Origin: Pseudonocardia cypriaca
GTDB lineage: Bacteria; Actinomycetota; Actinomycetes; Mycobacteriales; Pseudonocardiaceae
Length of the DNA stretch: 64,000 nt
Direction of reading: 5' to 3'
Assembly (NCBI RefSeq): GCF_006717045.1
Contig: NZ_VFPH01000001.1
Location: forward strand, 2,046,001 to 2,110,000
The notes beneath the pieces are model-generated. The model saw nothing but the letters and a program-made list of their open reading frames with translations. It was not told the DNA's origin and did not search any database. This document shows positions 42,907-52,195 of this stretch, in pieces. The translations under genes and the position numbers were made by a program. Within the stretch, counting starts at the first letter, position 1, and each line of letters starts with the position of its first letter.

Positions 42907-43731
42907 ATGCCGCTGACGCCCGCCGACGTCCACAACGTCGCGTTCAGCAAGCCCCCGATCGGGAAGCGGGGGTACAACGAGGACGAGGTCGACGCGTTCC
43001 TGGACCTGGTCGAGGCCGAGCTGGCTCGCCTGATCGAGGAGAACGAGGACCTGCGCGAGCAGGTCTCTCAGCTCGACCAGCGTCTCGGGAACGCACAGGC
43101 CGATCTGGAAGAGGCCCGCTCGCGGCCTGCTGCGATGGGCGCGGTCTCCCCGCCAACGCAGCAGATCCAGCGGCCCGAGCCACCACGCTCGATGGGGGTG
43201 GCGCTCGATTCCGAGGGCGGCGACCACCACGTGCAGGTGGCGAAGGTCCTGAGCATGGCCCAGGAGATGGCCGAGCGGCTCACCGCCGAGGCCAAGTCCG
43301 AGGCCGACGCGATGCTCAGCGACGCCCGCACCAAGTCGGAGCAGCTGCTCTCCGAGGCGCGCAGCAAGTCGGATGCGCTCGTCAACGACGCCCGCGCGCG
43401 GGCCGAGACGATGCTCAACGACGCGCGCACCAGGGCCGACACCCTGGAGAGGCAGTCGCGCGACAAGGCCGCCACGCTGGTCGGTGACGCCGAGCGCAAG
43501 CAGGCCGAGATCATCGGCACGATCACGCGCGACAAGTCCGTGCTCGAGAAGAAGATCGACGAGCTGCGGACGTTCGAGCGCGAGTACCGAACCCGGCTCA
43601 AGACGTACCTGGAGTCGCAGCTGCGCGACCTCGGGGAACGCGGCTCCGCGGCGCCGTCCGACAGCCGGTCCAGCTCGAACGGCGGATACGCCTCCACCGG
43701 CTACGGCCAGCGCGCCGACGCCGGGAGCTGA
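42907..43731 (+). CDS. divIVA: Polar growth determinant DivIVA (Wag31)
   Basis: A 274-residue coiled-coil protein that gathers at negatively curved poles and organises apical wall growth. The membrane-binding N-terminal domain reads PLTPADVHNVAFSKPPIGKRGY followed by NEDEVDAFLDLVEAEL; the central linker (about 70-105) is Pro/Gln-rich; the long C-terminal coiled coil has a repeating SEADAMLSDARTKSEQ-type heptad pattern (about 115-240). ATG 42907 preceded by GAGGTGA. Last member of the canonical dcw set. Confidence 0.97.
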   Translation: MPLTPADVHNVAFSKPPIGKRGYNEDEVDAFLDLVEAELARLIEENEDLREQVSQLDQRLGNAQADLEEARSRPAAMGAVSPPTQQIQRPEPPRSMGVALDSEGGDHHVQVAKVLSMAQEMAERLTAEAKSEADAMLSDARTKSEQLLSEARSKSDALVNDARARAETMLNDARTRADTLERQSRDKAATLVGDAERKQAEIIGTITRDKSVLEKKIDELRTFEREYRTRLKTYLESQLRDLGERGSAAPSDSRSSSNGGYASTGYGQRADAGS

Positions 43732-43749
43732 CCTCGACCGACCCGGGTG

Positions 43750-43776
43750 GGTGCGGCCCAAGAGATGTGCCGCACC
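43750..43776. terminator. Hairpin downstream of divIVA
   Basis: GGTGCGGC (43750-43757) pairs perfectly with GCCGCACC (43769-43776) across an 11-base loop, 18 bp after the divIVA stop and 20 bp before the next gene. No U-tract; it may attenuate or stabilise the divIVA transcript. Confidence 0.5.
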
Positions 43777-43796
43777 TCCGCAAGACGGAGTGAGAC

Positions 43797-44978
43797 GTGC
43801 TGCTGCTGGTCCTGATCCTCGTTCTGATCGCCTTCGGCCTGCTGGTGGTGGCGCTGCTGTCCGGCAGCGTCCTGTGGGCGTGGGTGTCCGTCGGTGTGAG
43901 CGTTGCCGCCGCTGCGGTCCTGCTCATCGACTGGCTGCAGCGGCGGAGCGCAGTCCGGGCCGGCGCCGAGGCGGCCGCTGCGCCCGTCACGGAGCTCCCG
44001 CGCACCCGCAGCCACGACCCGGAGCCGGTCACAGAGGTGCTCCCGGTCATCCCGAGGTCGGCCGATACACCTGGTCGCACCGCCGCGGGAGCGACCGGTG
44101 AGCGGTACGACGACGCGTCGGACACCACGAAGACCGTCGTGATGCCCGTCGTGCAACCGTCCGCCTCTGCGGAACAACCGTCCAGCGCTTCTCGGGAGAA
44201 CGCCCGGTCGAGCGCTGATTCGTCACTCAGCGTGACAAAATCGGGTTCTCCGGCTACCGCCGACACCCCATCGACGGGTGCGGGCGAGGAGGCGTCCGCC
44301 GGGGACGACGCGGGCCCGTCGACGGCCGCGCCGACGACGGCCGCGCCCACGACGGGCGAGCCCGCCGCGGCCGAGCCGAGCGCGTCCGTGCCTCCCACGG
44401 TGTCGCCCGGTGCACCGCCCACCGAGGCGGTCACCAACGGCCGCGTCGACGGGCCGGCAGGCGACAGCCCCACCACGGTGGCGCCCGCCGCCCGCGAGCC
44501 CGAGGGCGTCTCCCGAGGGACCGACGCTGCCGGTACCTCCGGCGAGGAGCCGGCCGAGGACGAGCCGGCAGCCCCGGTGTCCGAGGCCCCGGACGCCGGT
44601 GTCGAGCCGGCGGGAGCCGTGGAGCCGGCGGAGAGTGCGCCCGCGACGCAGGGTTCCGACACCGCGGCCGCGCCCGTTGCCACGAACGGCACCGCCGCCG
44701 AGGACGGCGCCGCGGATGCCGCGGCGGCCCCTGCGGGTGATGCAGAGCCGCCGGAGGAGCAGCGCGACCCCGCGGCAGCTGCGGTCGTCGCCGGGCTGGA
44801 GAACGAGGTGCTGGTCGTCGACGAGCAGCCGCGCTACCACCTGAGCAGCTGCCGTGCCCTCACCGGGAAGGCCACGATCCCGTTGCCGGCCCGCGAGGCC
44901 GTCGAGCTGGGCTTCACCCCGTGCGCCTGGTGCAGCCCCGTCCGCACCCTCGCCGCCCAGGAGACCGCCACCAGGTAG
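43797..44978 (+). CDS. Unrecognised membrane protein with C-terminal His-Cys cluster
   Basis: A 393-residue protein I do not recognise. Two adjacent hydrophobic helices (1-20 and 24-45) lead to a WLQRR basic edge, then about 285 residues of Ala/Pro/Thr/Glu-rich low complexity. The last 60 residues are conserved in style: VLVVDEQPRYHLSSC, then TIPLPAREAVELGFTPCAWCSP. This gives H348-x3-C352...C376-x2-C379, a pattern like small zinc-binding domains of the Ada type. It probably places a metal-binding module away from the membrane on a flexible arm. GTG 43797 with GGAGTGAGA upstream. It lies between divIVA and the ileS T-box and is likely cotranscribed with divIVA. Function unknown. Confidence 0.75.
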   Translation: MLLLVLILVLIAFGLLVVALLSGSVLWAWVSVGVSVAAAAVLLIDWLQRRSAVRAGAEAAAAPVTELPRTRSHDPEPVTEVLPVIPRSADTPGRTAAGATGERYDDASDTTKTVVMPVVQPSASAEQPSSASRENARSSADSSLSVTKSGSPATADTPSTGAGEEASAGDDAGPSTAAPTTAAPTTGEPAAAEPSASVPPTVSPGAPPTEAVTNGRVDGPAGDSPTTVAPAAREPEGVSRGTDAAGTSGEEPAEDEPAAPVSEAPDAGVEPAGAVEPAESAPATQGSDTAAAPVATNGTAAEDGAADAAAAPAGDAEPPEEQRDPAAAAVVAGLENEVLVVDEQPRYHLSSCRALTGKATIPLPAREAVELGFTPCAWCSPVRTLAAQETATR

Positions 44979-45026
44979 GCGGGCCCGGCGGAATACCGGG
45001 TGGCGCCCGGGCGCTACCCTTGCTCG

Positions 45027-45236
45027 TACAGGCACCGATCCGGCCATCACCGGGGAGCCTCCGGAAGAAACGCCCCCACGGGGCGGAGTAGAACCGGACG
45101 GGAGCGGCCCGTCACAGCCGTCGAACGAGAGGCCGTCCCGTCACGGGGCGGCAAGCGGGGTGGTACCGCGGCGCTCGCGAGAGCGTCGTCCCCGTGCAGG
45201 CAGCACCACCGGCCACGCACGAGGAGCACCACCACG
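45027..45236 (+). ncRNA. T-box leader of ileS (translational, ultrashort stem I)
   Basis: The region between the upstream gene and ileS carries the T-box bulge sequence GGGTGGTACCGCG within 45157-45170. A compact 5' stem CCGG...CCGG (45040-45053) exposes ATC, an Ile codon, at 45046-45048 as the likely specifier, followed by GGAGCCTCCGGAAGAA. The layout matches mycobacterial ileS leaders in which uncharged tRNA-Ile frees the Shine-Dalgarno (GAGGAG near 45221) instead of preventing termination. TACCCT at 45015-45020 is the candidate -10, giving RNA from about 45027. Confidence 0.92.
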
Positions 45237-48200
45237 ATGAGCGAGCTTGCGAACGAACCGTCGGCGCAGCGCGACCGCTACCCGTCGGTTCCCGCGCACC
45301 CGTCCTTCCCGGCGCTCGAGCGGGAGGTCCTGGACTTCTGGGAGCGCGACGACACGTTCCGCGCCTCGGTCGACGCCCGGCCCACCGGCGACAACGGCAG
45401 CAACGAGTTCGTCTTCTACGACGGTCCGCCGTTCGCCAACGGTCTGCCGCACTACGGGCACCTGCTCACCGGCTACGTCAAGGACGTCGTGCCGCGCTAC
45501 CAGACCATGCGTGGCAAGCACGTCGAGCGCCGGTTCGGCTGGGACACCCACGGCCTGCCCGCCGAGGTCGAGGCAGAGCACCAGCTCGGGCTGAAGAGCA
45601 AGGCCGAGATCGACGCGATGGGCGTGGCCGCGTTCAACGACGCCTGCCGCTCGTCCGTGCTGCGCTACACCGGGGAGTGGCGCGACTACGTCACCCGCCA
45701 GGCCCGCTGGGTCGACTTCGACAACGACTACAAGACGCTCGACCTGGACTACATGGAAAGCGTCATGTGGGCGTTCAAGACCCTTTGGGACAAGGGTCTG
45801 GTCTACCAGGGCTTCCGCGTCCTCTGGTACTGCTGGCACGACGGCACGCCGCTGTCGGCCACCGAGACCAAGATGGACGACGTCTACGTCGACCGGCAGG
45901 ACCCGGCCGTCACCGTCGGGCTGCGGCTGCGGGCCGACGGCTCGGACCTCGACGGCGCGCTCGCGCTGATCTGGACCACCACGCCCTGGACGCTGCCGTC
46001 CAACCTCGCGATGGCCGTGCACCCCGAGGTGGAGTACGCACTGGTCGCGGCGAACGGGGAGCGGTACGTCCTCGCCTCCGCCCGCGTCGCCGCGTACGCC
46101 CGCGAGCTGGGCGAAGAGCCGGACGTCCTGCGCACCTTCCCCGGCACCGAGCTGCTCGGGCTGTCCTACACCCCGCCGTTCGACTTCTTCACCGGCTGGG
46201 AGAACGCCCACCGGGTGCTCGCCGCCGACTACGTCACCACCGAGGACGGCACCGGGCTCGTGCACATCGCGCCCGCGTTCGGTGAGGAGGACAAGCTCGT
46301 CACCGACGCAGCGGGCATCGCGGTCGTCGTGCCGGTGGACAGCAAGGGCGAGTTCGACGAGCGAGTGCCCCCGTACGCCGGCATGCAGGTGTTCGACGCG
46401 AACCCGCACATCATCGCCGACCTCAAGCGCGGCGCCCCGCACGCGAAGGGCGTGCTGCTGCGCCACGAGACCTACGACCACCCGTACCCGCACTGCTGGC
46501 GCTGCGGCAACCCGCTGATCCAGCGCGCGGTGGACTCCTGGTTCGTGAAGGTCACGGAGTTCCGGGACCGCATGGTGGAGCTGAACGAGCAGATCACCTG
46601 GGTGCCGGGGCACATCAAGGACGGCCAGTTCGGCAAGTGGCTGGAGAACGCGATCGACTGGTCGATCTCCCGCAACCGCTACTGGGGCTCGCCGATCCCG
46701 GTGTGGACGAGCGACGACCCGCAGTACCCGCGCACCGACGTGTACGGCTCGCTCGATGAGCTGGAGCGCGACTTCGGCGTGCGGCCGACTGACCTGCACC
46801 GCCCGCACATCGACGAGCTGACCCGCCCCAACCCGGACGACCCGACCGGGAAGTCCACGATGCGCCGGGTGCCGGAGGTGCTCGACTGCTGGTTCGAGTC
46901 CGGCTCGATGCCGTTCGCGCAGGTGCACTACCCGTTCGAGAACCGCGAGTGGTTCGAGCACCACTACCCGGGCGACTTCATCGTCGAGTACAACGGGCAG
47001 ACCCGCGGCTGGTTCTACACGCTGCACGTGCTGGCCACGGCGCTGTTCGACCGGCCGTCGTTCCGCTCCTGCGTCGCCCACGGGATCGTGCTGGGTGACG
47101 ACGGGCAGAAGATGTCCAAGTCGCGCAAGAACTACCCGGACGTCAACGAGGTGTTCTCCCGGGACGGCTCCGACGCCATGCGCTGGTTCCTCATGGCTTC
47201 GCCGATCCTGCGCGGTGGCAACCTCGTCGTCACCGAGCAGGGCATCCGGGAGGGTGTCCGCCAGGCGCTCCTGCCGCTGTGGAACACCTGGTACTTCCTG
47301 TCGCTCTACGCCGGGCGGCGTGGGGTGCGGCGCACCGACTCGCCGCACGTCCTCGACCGGTACATCCTCGCCCGCACCGCGGCGCTCGTCGACGAGCTGA
47401 CGGCGGCGCTCGACGTCTACGACGTCGCGGGCGCGTGCGAGCGGGTGCGGGACCACGCCGAGACGCTGACCAACTGGTACGTCCGGCGGTCGCGCGACCG
47501 GTTCTGGGCAGGCGACGACGACGCGATCGACACCCTGCACACCGTGCTGGAGGTGACCTGCCGGGTGGCCGCCCCGCTGCTGCCGCTCACGGCGGAGCGG
47601 ATCTGGCAGGGGCTCACCGGGGAGCGGTCGGTGCACCTGGCGGACTGGCCGTCCTCGGCCGACCTCCCGCACGACGACGCGCTGGTCGCCGCGATGGAAC
47701 GGGTGCGGCAGGTGGCCTCGGCCGCGCTCTCGCTGCGCAAGGCGCGCGGGCTGCGGGTGCGGCTGCCGCTGGCCCGGCTCACGGTGGCCGCCACCGACGC
47801 CGAGTCGCTCGCCCCGTTCGCCGACATCCTGCGCGACGAGGTGAACGTCAAGGACGTCGCGCTGACCACCGACGTCGCCGCCCACGGGCGGTTCGAGGTG
47901 GCGGTGAACGCCCGTGCCTGCGGGCCGCGGCTGGGTGGCGACACCCAGAAGGTGATCCGCGCCGTCAAGGCGGGGGAGTGGTCCCGCAACGAGAACGGCA
48001 CCGTCACCGCGGCCGGGATCGAGCTGCTCGACGGCGAGTTCAGCGAGAAGCTCGTGTCGGCCGACCCGGGCTCGACGACGGCGCTCCCGGGCTCCACCGG
48101 TCTCGTCGTGCTCGACACGGCGATCACGCCGGAGCTGGCCGCCGAGGGCACCGCGCGCGACGTCGTGCGGGTGGTGCAGCAGGCCCGCCGCGACGCGGGC

Positions 48201-48422
48201 CTCGACGTCGCCGACCGGATCGAGCTCACCGTCGACGGCCCGGCCGGCGTGCTCGACGCGGTGCGCGCCCACGAGGCGTTCGTCGCGGGGGAGGTGCTCG
48301 CGGTGTCGGTGGCCTACGGCTCCGGGACCGATGGCGCGGCGCCGGAGCCCACCCTGCGCGGCAATGTCGCCGCCCCGGACGGCAAGAGCGTCGAGATCGC
48401 CGCTCTGGTCGCCCGCGCCTGA
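45237..48422 (+). CDS. ileS: Isoleucyl-tRNA synthetase (IleS2, eukaryote-like type)
   Basis: Charges tRNA-Ile. 1061 residues with the class I HIGH site as PHYGH (about 71-75), CP1 editing domain including TTPWTLPSNLA, and KMSKS at about 625-629. The following residues, RKNYPD, mark the IleS2 clade (the IleS1 type has LGNTI), which in general is less sensitive to mupirocin. No C-terminal zinc finger of the IleS1 kind is seen. ATG 45237 follows GAGGAG in the T-box leader, so translation is controlled by tRNA-Ile charging. Confidence 0.97.
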   Translation: MSELANEPSAQRDRYPSVPAHPSFPALEREVLDFWERDDTFRASVDARPTGDNGSNEFVFYDGPPFANGLPHYGHLLTGYVKDVVPRYQTMRGKHVERRFGWDTHGLPAEVEAEHQLGLKSKAEIDAMGVAAFNDACRSSVLRYTGEWRDYVTRQARWVDFDNDYKTLDLDYMESVMWAFKTLWDKGLVYQGFRVLWYCWHDGTPLSATETKMDDVYVDRQDPAVTVGLRLRADGSDLDGALALIWTTTPWTLPSNLAMAVHPEVEYALVAANGERYVLASARVAAYARELGEEPDVLRTFPGTELLGLSYTPPFDFFTGWENAHRVLAADYVTTEDGTGLVHIAPAFGEEDKLVTDAAGIAVVVPVDSKGEFDERVPPYAGMQVFDANPHIIADLKRGAPHAKGVLLRHETYDHPYPHCWRCGNPLIQRAVDSWFVKVTEFRDRMVELNEQITWVPGHIKDGQFGKWLENAIDWSISRNRYWGSPIPVWTSDDPQYPRTDVYGSLDELERDFGVRPTDLHRPHIDELTRPNPDDPTGKSTMRRVPEVLDCWFESGSMPFAQVHYPFENREWFEHHYPGDFIVEYNGQTRGWFYTLHVLATALFDRPSFRSCVAHGIVLGDDGQKMSKSRKNYPDVNEVFSRDGSDAMRWFLMASPILRGGNLVVTEQGIREGVRQALLPLWNTWYFLSLYAGRRGVRRTDSPHVLDRYILARTAALVDELTAALDVYDVAGACERVRDHAETLTNWYVRRSRDRFWAGDDDAIDTLHTVLEVTCRVAAPLLPLTAERIWQGLTGERSVHLADWPSSADLPHDDALVAAMERVRQVASAALSLRKARGLRVRLPLARLTVAATDAESLAPFADILRDEVNVKDVALTTDVAAHGRFEVAVNARACGPRLGGDTQKVIRAVKAGEWSRNENGTVTAAGIELLDGEFSEKLVSADPGSTTALPGSTGLVVLDTAITPELAAEGTARDVVRVVQQARRDAGLDVADRIELTVDGPAGVLDAVRAHEAFVAGEVLAVSVAYGSGTDGAAPEPTLRGNVAAPDGKSVEIAALVARA

Positions 48423-48451
48423 TCCGGTCGTCCGCGGCATACTCGTCGGCC

Positions 48452-49213
48452 ATGGGGGGACCGGCGGCGACGCGGTGGGCCGAGCTCCAGGAGGGCCGGG
48501 GCATCCCGCCGGAGATCCTCGCGCGGGCGGCCATCGACCCGTGGCACCACGAGGTCGCCTTCTTCGCGCCTCCGGTCGAGCCCGTCGACACGCCGTCGCG
48601 CCGGTCCGCGGACGCGCTGCTCCCCGACGGGGGCAGCGTGCTCGACGTCGGCTGCGGCGGTGGCGCGGCGTCGTTCGCGCTCGCCGGCCGCGCCGGTCAC
48701 CTCACCGGCGCCGACCAGCAGCAGGACATGCTCGACGCGTTCGCCGCCGAGGCCCGGGCCCGCGGCGTGCCCCATCGCACGGTGCTCGGCCGGTGGCCGG
48801 ACGCCGCACCCGCAGCGGGCACCGCCGACGTGGTGGTCTGCCACCACGTGCTGCACAACGTCGTGGACCTGGTGCCGTTCCTCGAGGCGCTCACGGCGGC
48901 GGCGCACCGCGGCGTCGTCGTCGAGATGATGGGGCGGCACCCGATGGCCTGGCTCGACCCGCTCTGGGTGCGGTTCCACGACCTGCACCGACCCGACCCC
49001 GCGACCACCGACGACGCGGTCGCCGTGCTGCGCGAGATCGGGATCGACCCGGTCGTCCAGCGGTGGGAGCGGGATCTGCCGCCCCGGCAGGACCCGGCGT
49101 GGGTCACGCGGCGGCTGTGCCTGCCGGAGAGCGCGGTGCCCGAGGTGGCCGAGGAGCTCGAGCGGCTGGACCGGTCCAGGCAGGCCGCCACCCTCTCCTG
49201 GACGGTGGCCTGA
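48452..49213 (+). CDS. SAM-dependent methyltransferase
   Basis: A 253-residue class I methyltransferase: VLDVGCGGGAASFALAGRAG (about 62-81) with acidic LTGADQQ, then TADVVVCHHVLHNVVDLVPFL and VVVEMMGRHP. The substrate is unknown. A conserved N-terminal IPPEILARAAIDPWHHEVAFF segment suggests a distinct small actinobacterial group. ATG 48452, 29 bp after ileS, with no strong ribosome site. Convergent with the DUF4097 gene. Confidence 0.82.
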   Translation: MGGPAATRWAELQEGRGIPPEILARAAIDPWHHEVAFFAPPVEPVDTPSRRSADALLPDGGSVLDVGCGGGAASFALAGRAGHLTGADQQQDMLDAFAAEARARGVPHRTVLGRWPDAAPAAGTADVVVCHHVLHNVVDLVPFLEALTAAAHRGVVVEMMGRHPMAWLDPLWVRFHDLHRPDPATTDDAVAVLREIGIDPVVQRWERDLPPRQDPAWVTRRLCLPESAVPEVAEELERLDRSRQAATLSWTVA

Positions 49214-49217
49214 CCGG

Positions 49218-49994
49218 TCAGCGGGTGGGGCGGACGGTCACGTCGCCGCTCACACCGTGGAGACGCAGGGTGCGGGTGGAGGCCGGGTCGAGGGGTACGA
49301 GCACGCGTTCCTCGCCGGACCGGGTGTCCGCTTCGACCCGGTAGGTCGTGTCGCCCGGCACGGCCACGTCGACCTCGCCATCGCGCGCGGTGACCTCGAC
49401 CGACCGCGGGGGCACCAGCAGCTCCAGCTGGACGTCACCGTTGACGGACTCGGCCAGCAGCACCTCGCCGCGCAGGGCCTCACCCCGGATCTCGCCCGTG
49501 CGCGAGCGCAGGTCCAGCGGGCCGGTCAGGTCGACCACCGTGATGTCGCCGTCGGACCGGTCGACCGTCAGCGGTCCGGTCAGCCGGCTCGCGGTGACGT
49601 CGCCGTCGGAGCCGTCGATCACGACGTGGAACGCGGGCGGGACCTGGACCTGGTGCCGCACGTCGCACCGGACGGCGAGGAACTCCCGGCAGCCGGCGCC
49701 GAGGCGGACGCCCACCGCCGTGGACTCCTGCACGATCTCGGGTTCGCCGAGCCCGTGCCGGACGACCGTGCGCACGTGGACCCGCCCGTCGGCGCTGGGG
49801 CCGATCGTCACGTCGCCGTCGGCGTCGATCAGCAGCCGGCCGGTGACCGGCGGGAAGACGTTCGTCCGTTCGACGGTGCTGGTGACGATCTCGGACAGCA
49901 GCGCGAACGCGCCGGCGCCGCAGGCCAGCAGGACCGCGAGCACGGCGGCGGCCACCACCACCGGGTTCGCCTTCGCGGGCGCGGGGGTGCTCAC
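49218..49994 (-). CDS. DUF4097-type membrane-anchored beta-repeat protein
   Basis: A 258-residue protein with one N-terminal membrane helix (about 11-34) and a long all-beta exterior of short repeating strands built on DGDVT/SGDVT (IDADGDVTIG, DGSDGDVTASRL, DRSDGDITVVDL, SRTGEIRGEAL, SVNGDVQLEL, ARDGEVDVAV, GVSGDVTVRP). This is the DUF4097/putative-adhesin right-handed solenoid. It is the last gene of a kinase-regulator operon (GTG 49994, three bases past the regulator stop), as for envelope-stress systems; it is probably part of signal sensing or output. Confidence 0.82.
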   Translation of the reverse strand: MSTPAPAKANPVVVAAAVLAVLLACGAGAFALLSEIVTSTVERTNVFPPVTGRLLIDADGDVTIGPSADGRVHVRTVVRHGLGEPEIVQESTAVGVRLGAGCREFLAVRCDVRHQVQVPPAFHVVIDGSDGDVTASRLTGPLTVDRSDGDITVVDLTGPLDLRSRTGEIRGEALRGEVLLAESVNGDVQLELLVPPRSVEVTARDGEVDVAVPGDTTYRVEADTRSGEERVLVPLDPASTRTLRLHGVSGDVTVRPTR

Positions 49995-49997
49995 CGG

Positions 49998-50651
49998 TCA
50001 GTCCTCCAGGTACTTGAGCACGGCGAGCACACGCCGGTGGTCGGTGGGCGCCGCGGGAAGTGCGAGCTTGCCGAAGATCCCGCTGATGTGCTTCTCGACA
50101 GCGCCCTCGCCGACGACGAGCTCCGCGGCGATCCCGGCGTTGGAGCGGCCTTCCGCCATCAGGGCGAGTACGTCGCGCTCGCGGCGGGTGAGCGCGGCCA
50201 GCGGCGCGGCCCGCCGGGAGCGGGCGAAGATCTGCGAGACGACCTCGGGGTCGAGCGCGGTGCCGCCCGCCCGGACGCGGTGCAGGGCCTCGACGAACGT
50301 CTCGACGTCGGCGACGCGGTCCTTCAGCAGGTAGCCGACGCCGCGGGTGTCACCGGCGAGCAGCTCGGTGGCGTAGCGCTCCTCGACGTACTGCGACAGC
50401 ACGAGCACCGCCACCTCCGGCCACCGGTTCCGGATCACCAGCGCCGCCCGCAGCCCCTCGTCGGAGTGGGTGGGCGGCATCCGGACGTCGGCGAGGACCA
50501 CGTCGGGCCGGTCGGCGGCGACCGACCGCAGGAGCGCCTCGCCGTCGCCGACGGCGTCCGCGATCTCGAACCCGGCCTCGGTGAGCAGCCGCGAGAGCCC
50601 TTCCCGCAGCAGCACCGAGTCCTCGGCGACGGTGACGCGCGCAGCGGTCAT
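49998..50651 (-). CDS. NarL/LuxR-family response regulator
   Basis: A 217-residue regulator. The receiver has the acidic pair Glu10-Asp11, phosphoryl Asp55 in VLADVRMPP, and Lys in GYLLKDRV. A LuxR helix-turn-helix covers about 150-210 (LTRRERDVLALMAEGRSNAGIAAEL, then VEKHISGIFGKLAL). Start ATG 50651 overlaps the kinase stop. Cognate kinase upstream and DUF4097 downstream form a three-gene operon. Confidence 0.94.
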   Translation of the reverse strand: MTAARVTVAEDSVLLREGLSRLLTEAGFEIADAVGDGEALLRSVAADRPDVVLADVRMPPTHSDEGLRAALVIRNRWPEVAVLVLSQYVEERYATELLAGDTRGVGYLLKDRVADVETFVEALHRVRAGGTALDPEVVSQIFARSRRAAPLAALTRRERDVLALMAEGRSNAGIAAELVVGEGAVEKHISGIFGKLALPAAPTDHRRVLAVLKYLED

Positions 50652-51967
50652 CGGGTGCGTCCCGTCGCAGCGACCGGGAGCTCGACCGTGAGCACGGTGG
50701 GCCCGCCGACGGGGGAGTCGACGCGCAGCTGGCCGTCGACCCCGGACACCCGGTCGGCGAGGCCGCGCAGCCCGGTGCCGCGGTCGGGGTCTGCGCCGCC
50801 CACGCCGTCGTCGGTCACCGTGATCCACATCGGTCCACCGCGCTCCCGCCGCACGGCGACCGAGGCGTGGGCGGCCCGGGAGTGGCGCGCGACGTTCGTG
50901 AGCGCCTCGGCGACCACGAAGTAGCCGATCGCCTCCACCGTGGAGCTCGGCCGTTCGTCGATCTCGACGGTGAGCAGCACCGGGACGGGGCAACGGACGG
51001 CGATGGCCGAGAGCGCCGCGTCGAGCCCGCGGTCGGTGAGCACCGGGGGGTGCAGGCCGCGGATGAGCCCGCGCAGCTCGGTAACGGCGTCCTTGGCCTG
51101 CTGGTGGGCGTCGTCGAGCAGCTCGCCGACGGCCGCCGGGTCCTGCTTGTACCGCGCCTTCGCGCGGCCGAGGGTCATCCCGAGCGCGACGAGCCGCTGC
51201 TGGGTGCCGTCGTGCAGGTCGCGCTCCAGCTTGCGCCGCTCCGCCTCCCCGGCGTCGACGACCCGGGCACGGCTGCGCTCCAGCTCGTCCACCCGGCGGG
51301 CGAGCGCCTCGGGCACGGGCCCGAGCAGGGTGCGGGCGAGTGCGATGTCCGCGGCGGCGAGCCCGTGCAGCACGGCGGGGGCGGCGAGCAGCAGGACGAG
51401 GCCCAGGCCGGCGAGCAGGGACCGCCCGGCAGCGGTGTCGACGAAGGGGATCCCGTAGGTGACCGTGCCGTCGTCCGGGACCGCGACGGCGAGCAGCGGC
51501 GTCGCCAGCAACGCCAGCGCACCGGACAGCAGCGCGTACGTGATCCCGCTCGTGAGCACGCCGATCGGCGCGGCGATCAGCTGGTGGGCGGCTCGGCGGC
51601 GCACCCCGGGGTCGCGCAGCAGGGCGCCGCCGTAGCGCAGCGGGTTGGGCTGGAACGCAGGCAGCGGCTCCGGGTCGATGTCGACGCCGAGCAGGACGCG
51701 GTAGCGCGCGCGTTCCAGGCGCGCCAGGCCCGCGCTCACCCACGCGGTGACGATCCACACCGGCACCCCGAGGAGCGCGAGTGGAAGCAGCACGACGCTG
51801 AAGAACAGCCCCAGCCCCAGCACGAACGCGGACGCGAGACCCATCACGGCGTCGAGCAGCAGGTGCGCGGCCGCGAGCCAGGTGGACGGCGCAGCCAGGG
51901 CGCGCAGCGGGTCGCGGTGCGACGGGCGTGCCGCCGGAGCGCCCTCCACGGGCGACGCGATGACCAT
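50648..51967 (-). CDS. NarL-type sensor histidine kinase
   Basis: A 439-residue membrane kinase: a sensor half with about four to six helices (35-80, 120-170, 185-210), then HisKA_3 dimerisation with His in RKLERDLHDGTQQRLVALG (about residue 252), and a HATPase_c domain (VVAEALTNVARHS, TVTDDGVGGADPDRGTGLRGLADRV). The linker between membrane and kinase is short. ATG 51967. It controls the adjacent LuxR-type regulator. Confidence 0.93.
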   Translation of the reverse strand: MVIASPVEGAPAARPSHRDPLRALAAPSTWLAAAHLLLDAVMGLASAFVLGLGLFFSVVLLPLALLGVPVWIVTAWVSAGLARLERARYRVLLGVDIDPEPLPAFQPNPLRYGGALLRDPGVRRRAAHQLIAAPIGVLTSGITYALLSGALALLATPLLAVAVPDDGTVTYGIPFVDTAAGRSLLAGLGLVLLLAAPAVLHGLAAADIALARTLLGPVPEALARRVDELERSRARVVDAGEAERRKLERDLHDGTQQRLVALGMTLGRAKARYKQDPAAVGELLDDAHQQAKDAVTELRGLIRGLHPPVLTDRGLDAALSAIAVRCPVPVLLTVEIDERPSSTVEAIGYFVVAEALTNVARHSRAAHASVAVRRERGGPMWITVTDDGVGGADPDRGTGLRGLADRVSGVDGQLRVDSPVGGPTVLTVELPVAATGRTR

Positions 51968-52195
51968 GTGAGCAGGCTAGGGAGCAGTGGTGGGGGACAC
52001 CATCCTGCAAGTCCCCGCACTGGGGTGGGGCTAGCCCCTCCCCGCCCGCCCCGGGGTTCGCGGTGCGGAGATCGGCCGGCGGGTGGGTGCACCGGAACTC
52101 CGGGGCACCGCGGGTATTCGCCGTCCCCCGGTTGGGCGGGTTGCGGCAGGGCCTGCGACCTGCGCCGATACCGTGTAGCGGGGGCGGAGGTGGGC
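51968..52195. other. Divergent promoter region between the kinase operon and the antiporter gene
   Basis: No ORF. A perfect palindrome GGGGCTAGCCCC lies at 52027-52038, about 60 bp upstream of the kinase start, as an operator-like site possibly used by the adjacent regulator. TACCGT at 52169-52174 may be a -10 for the antiporter gene. Confidence 0.4.
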
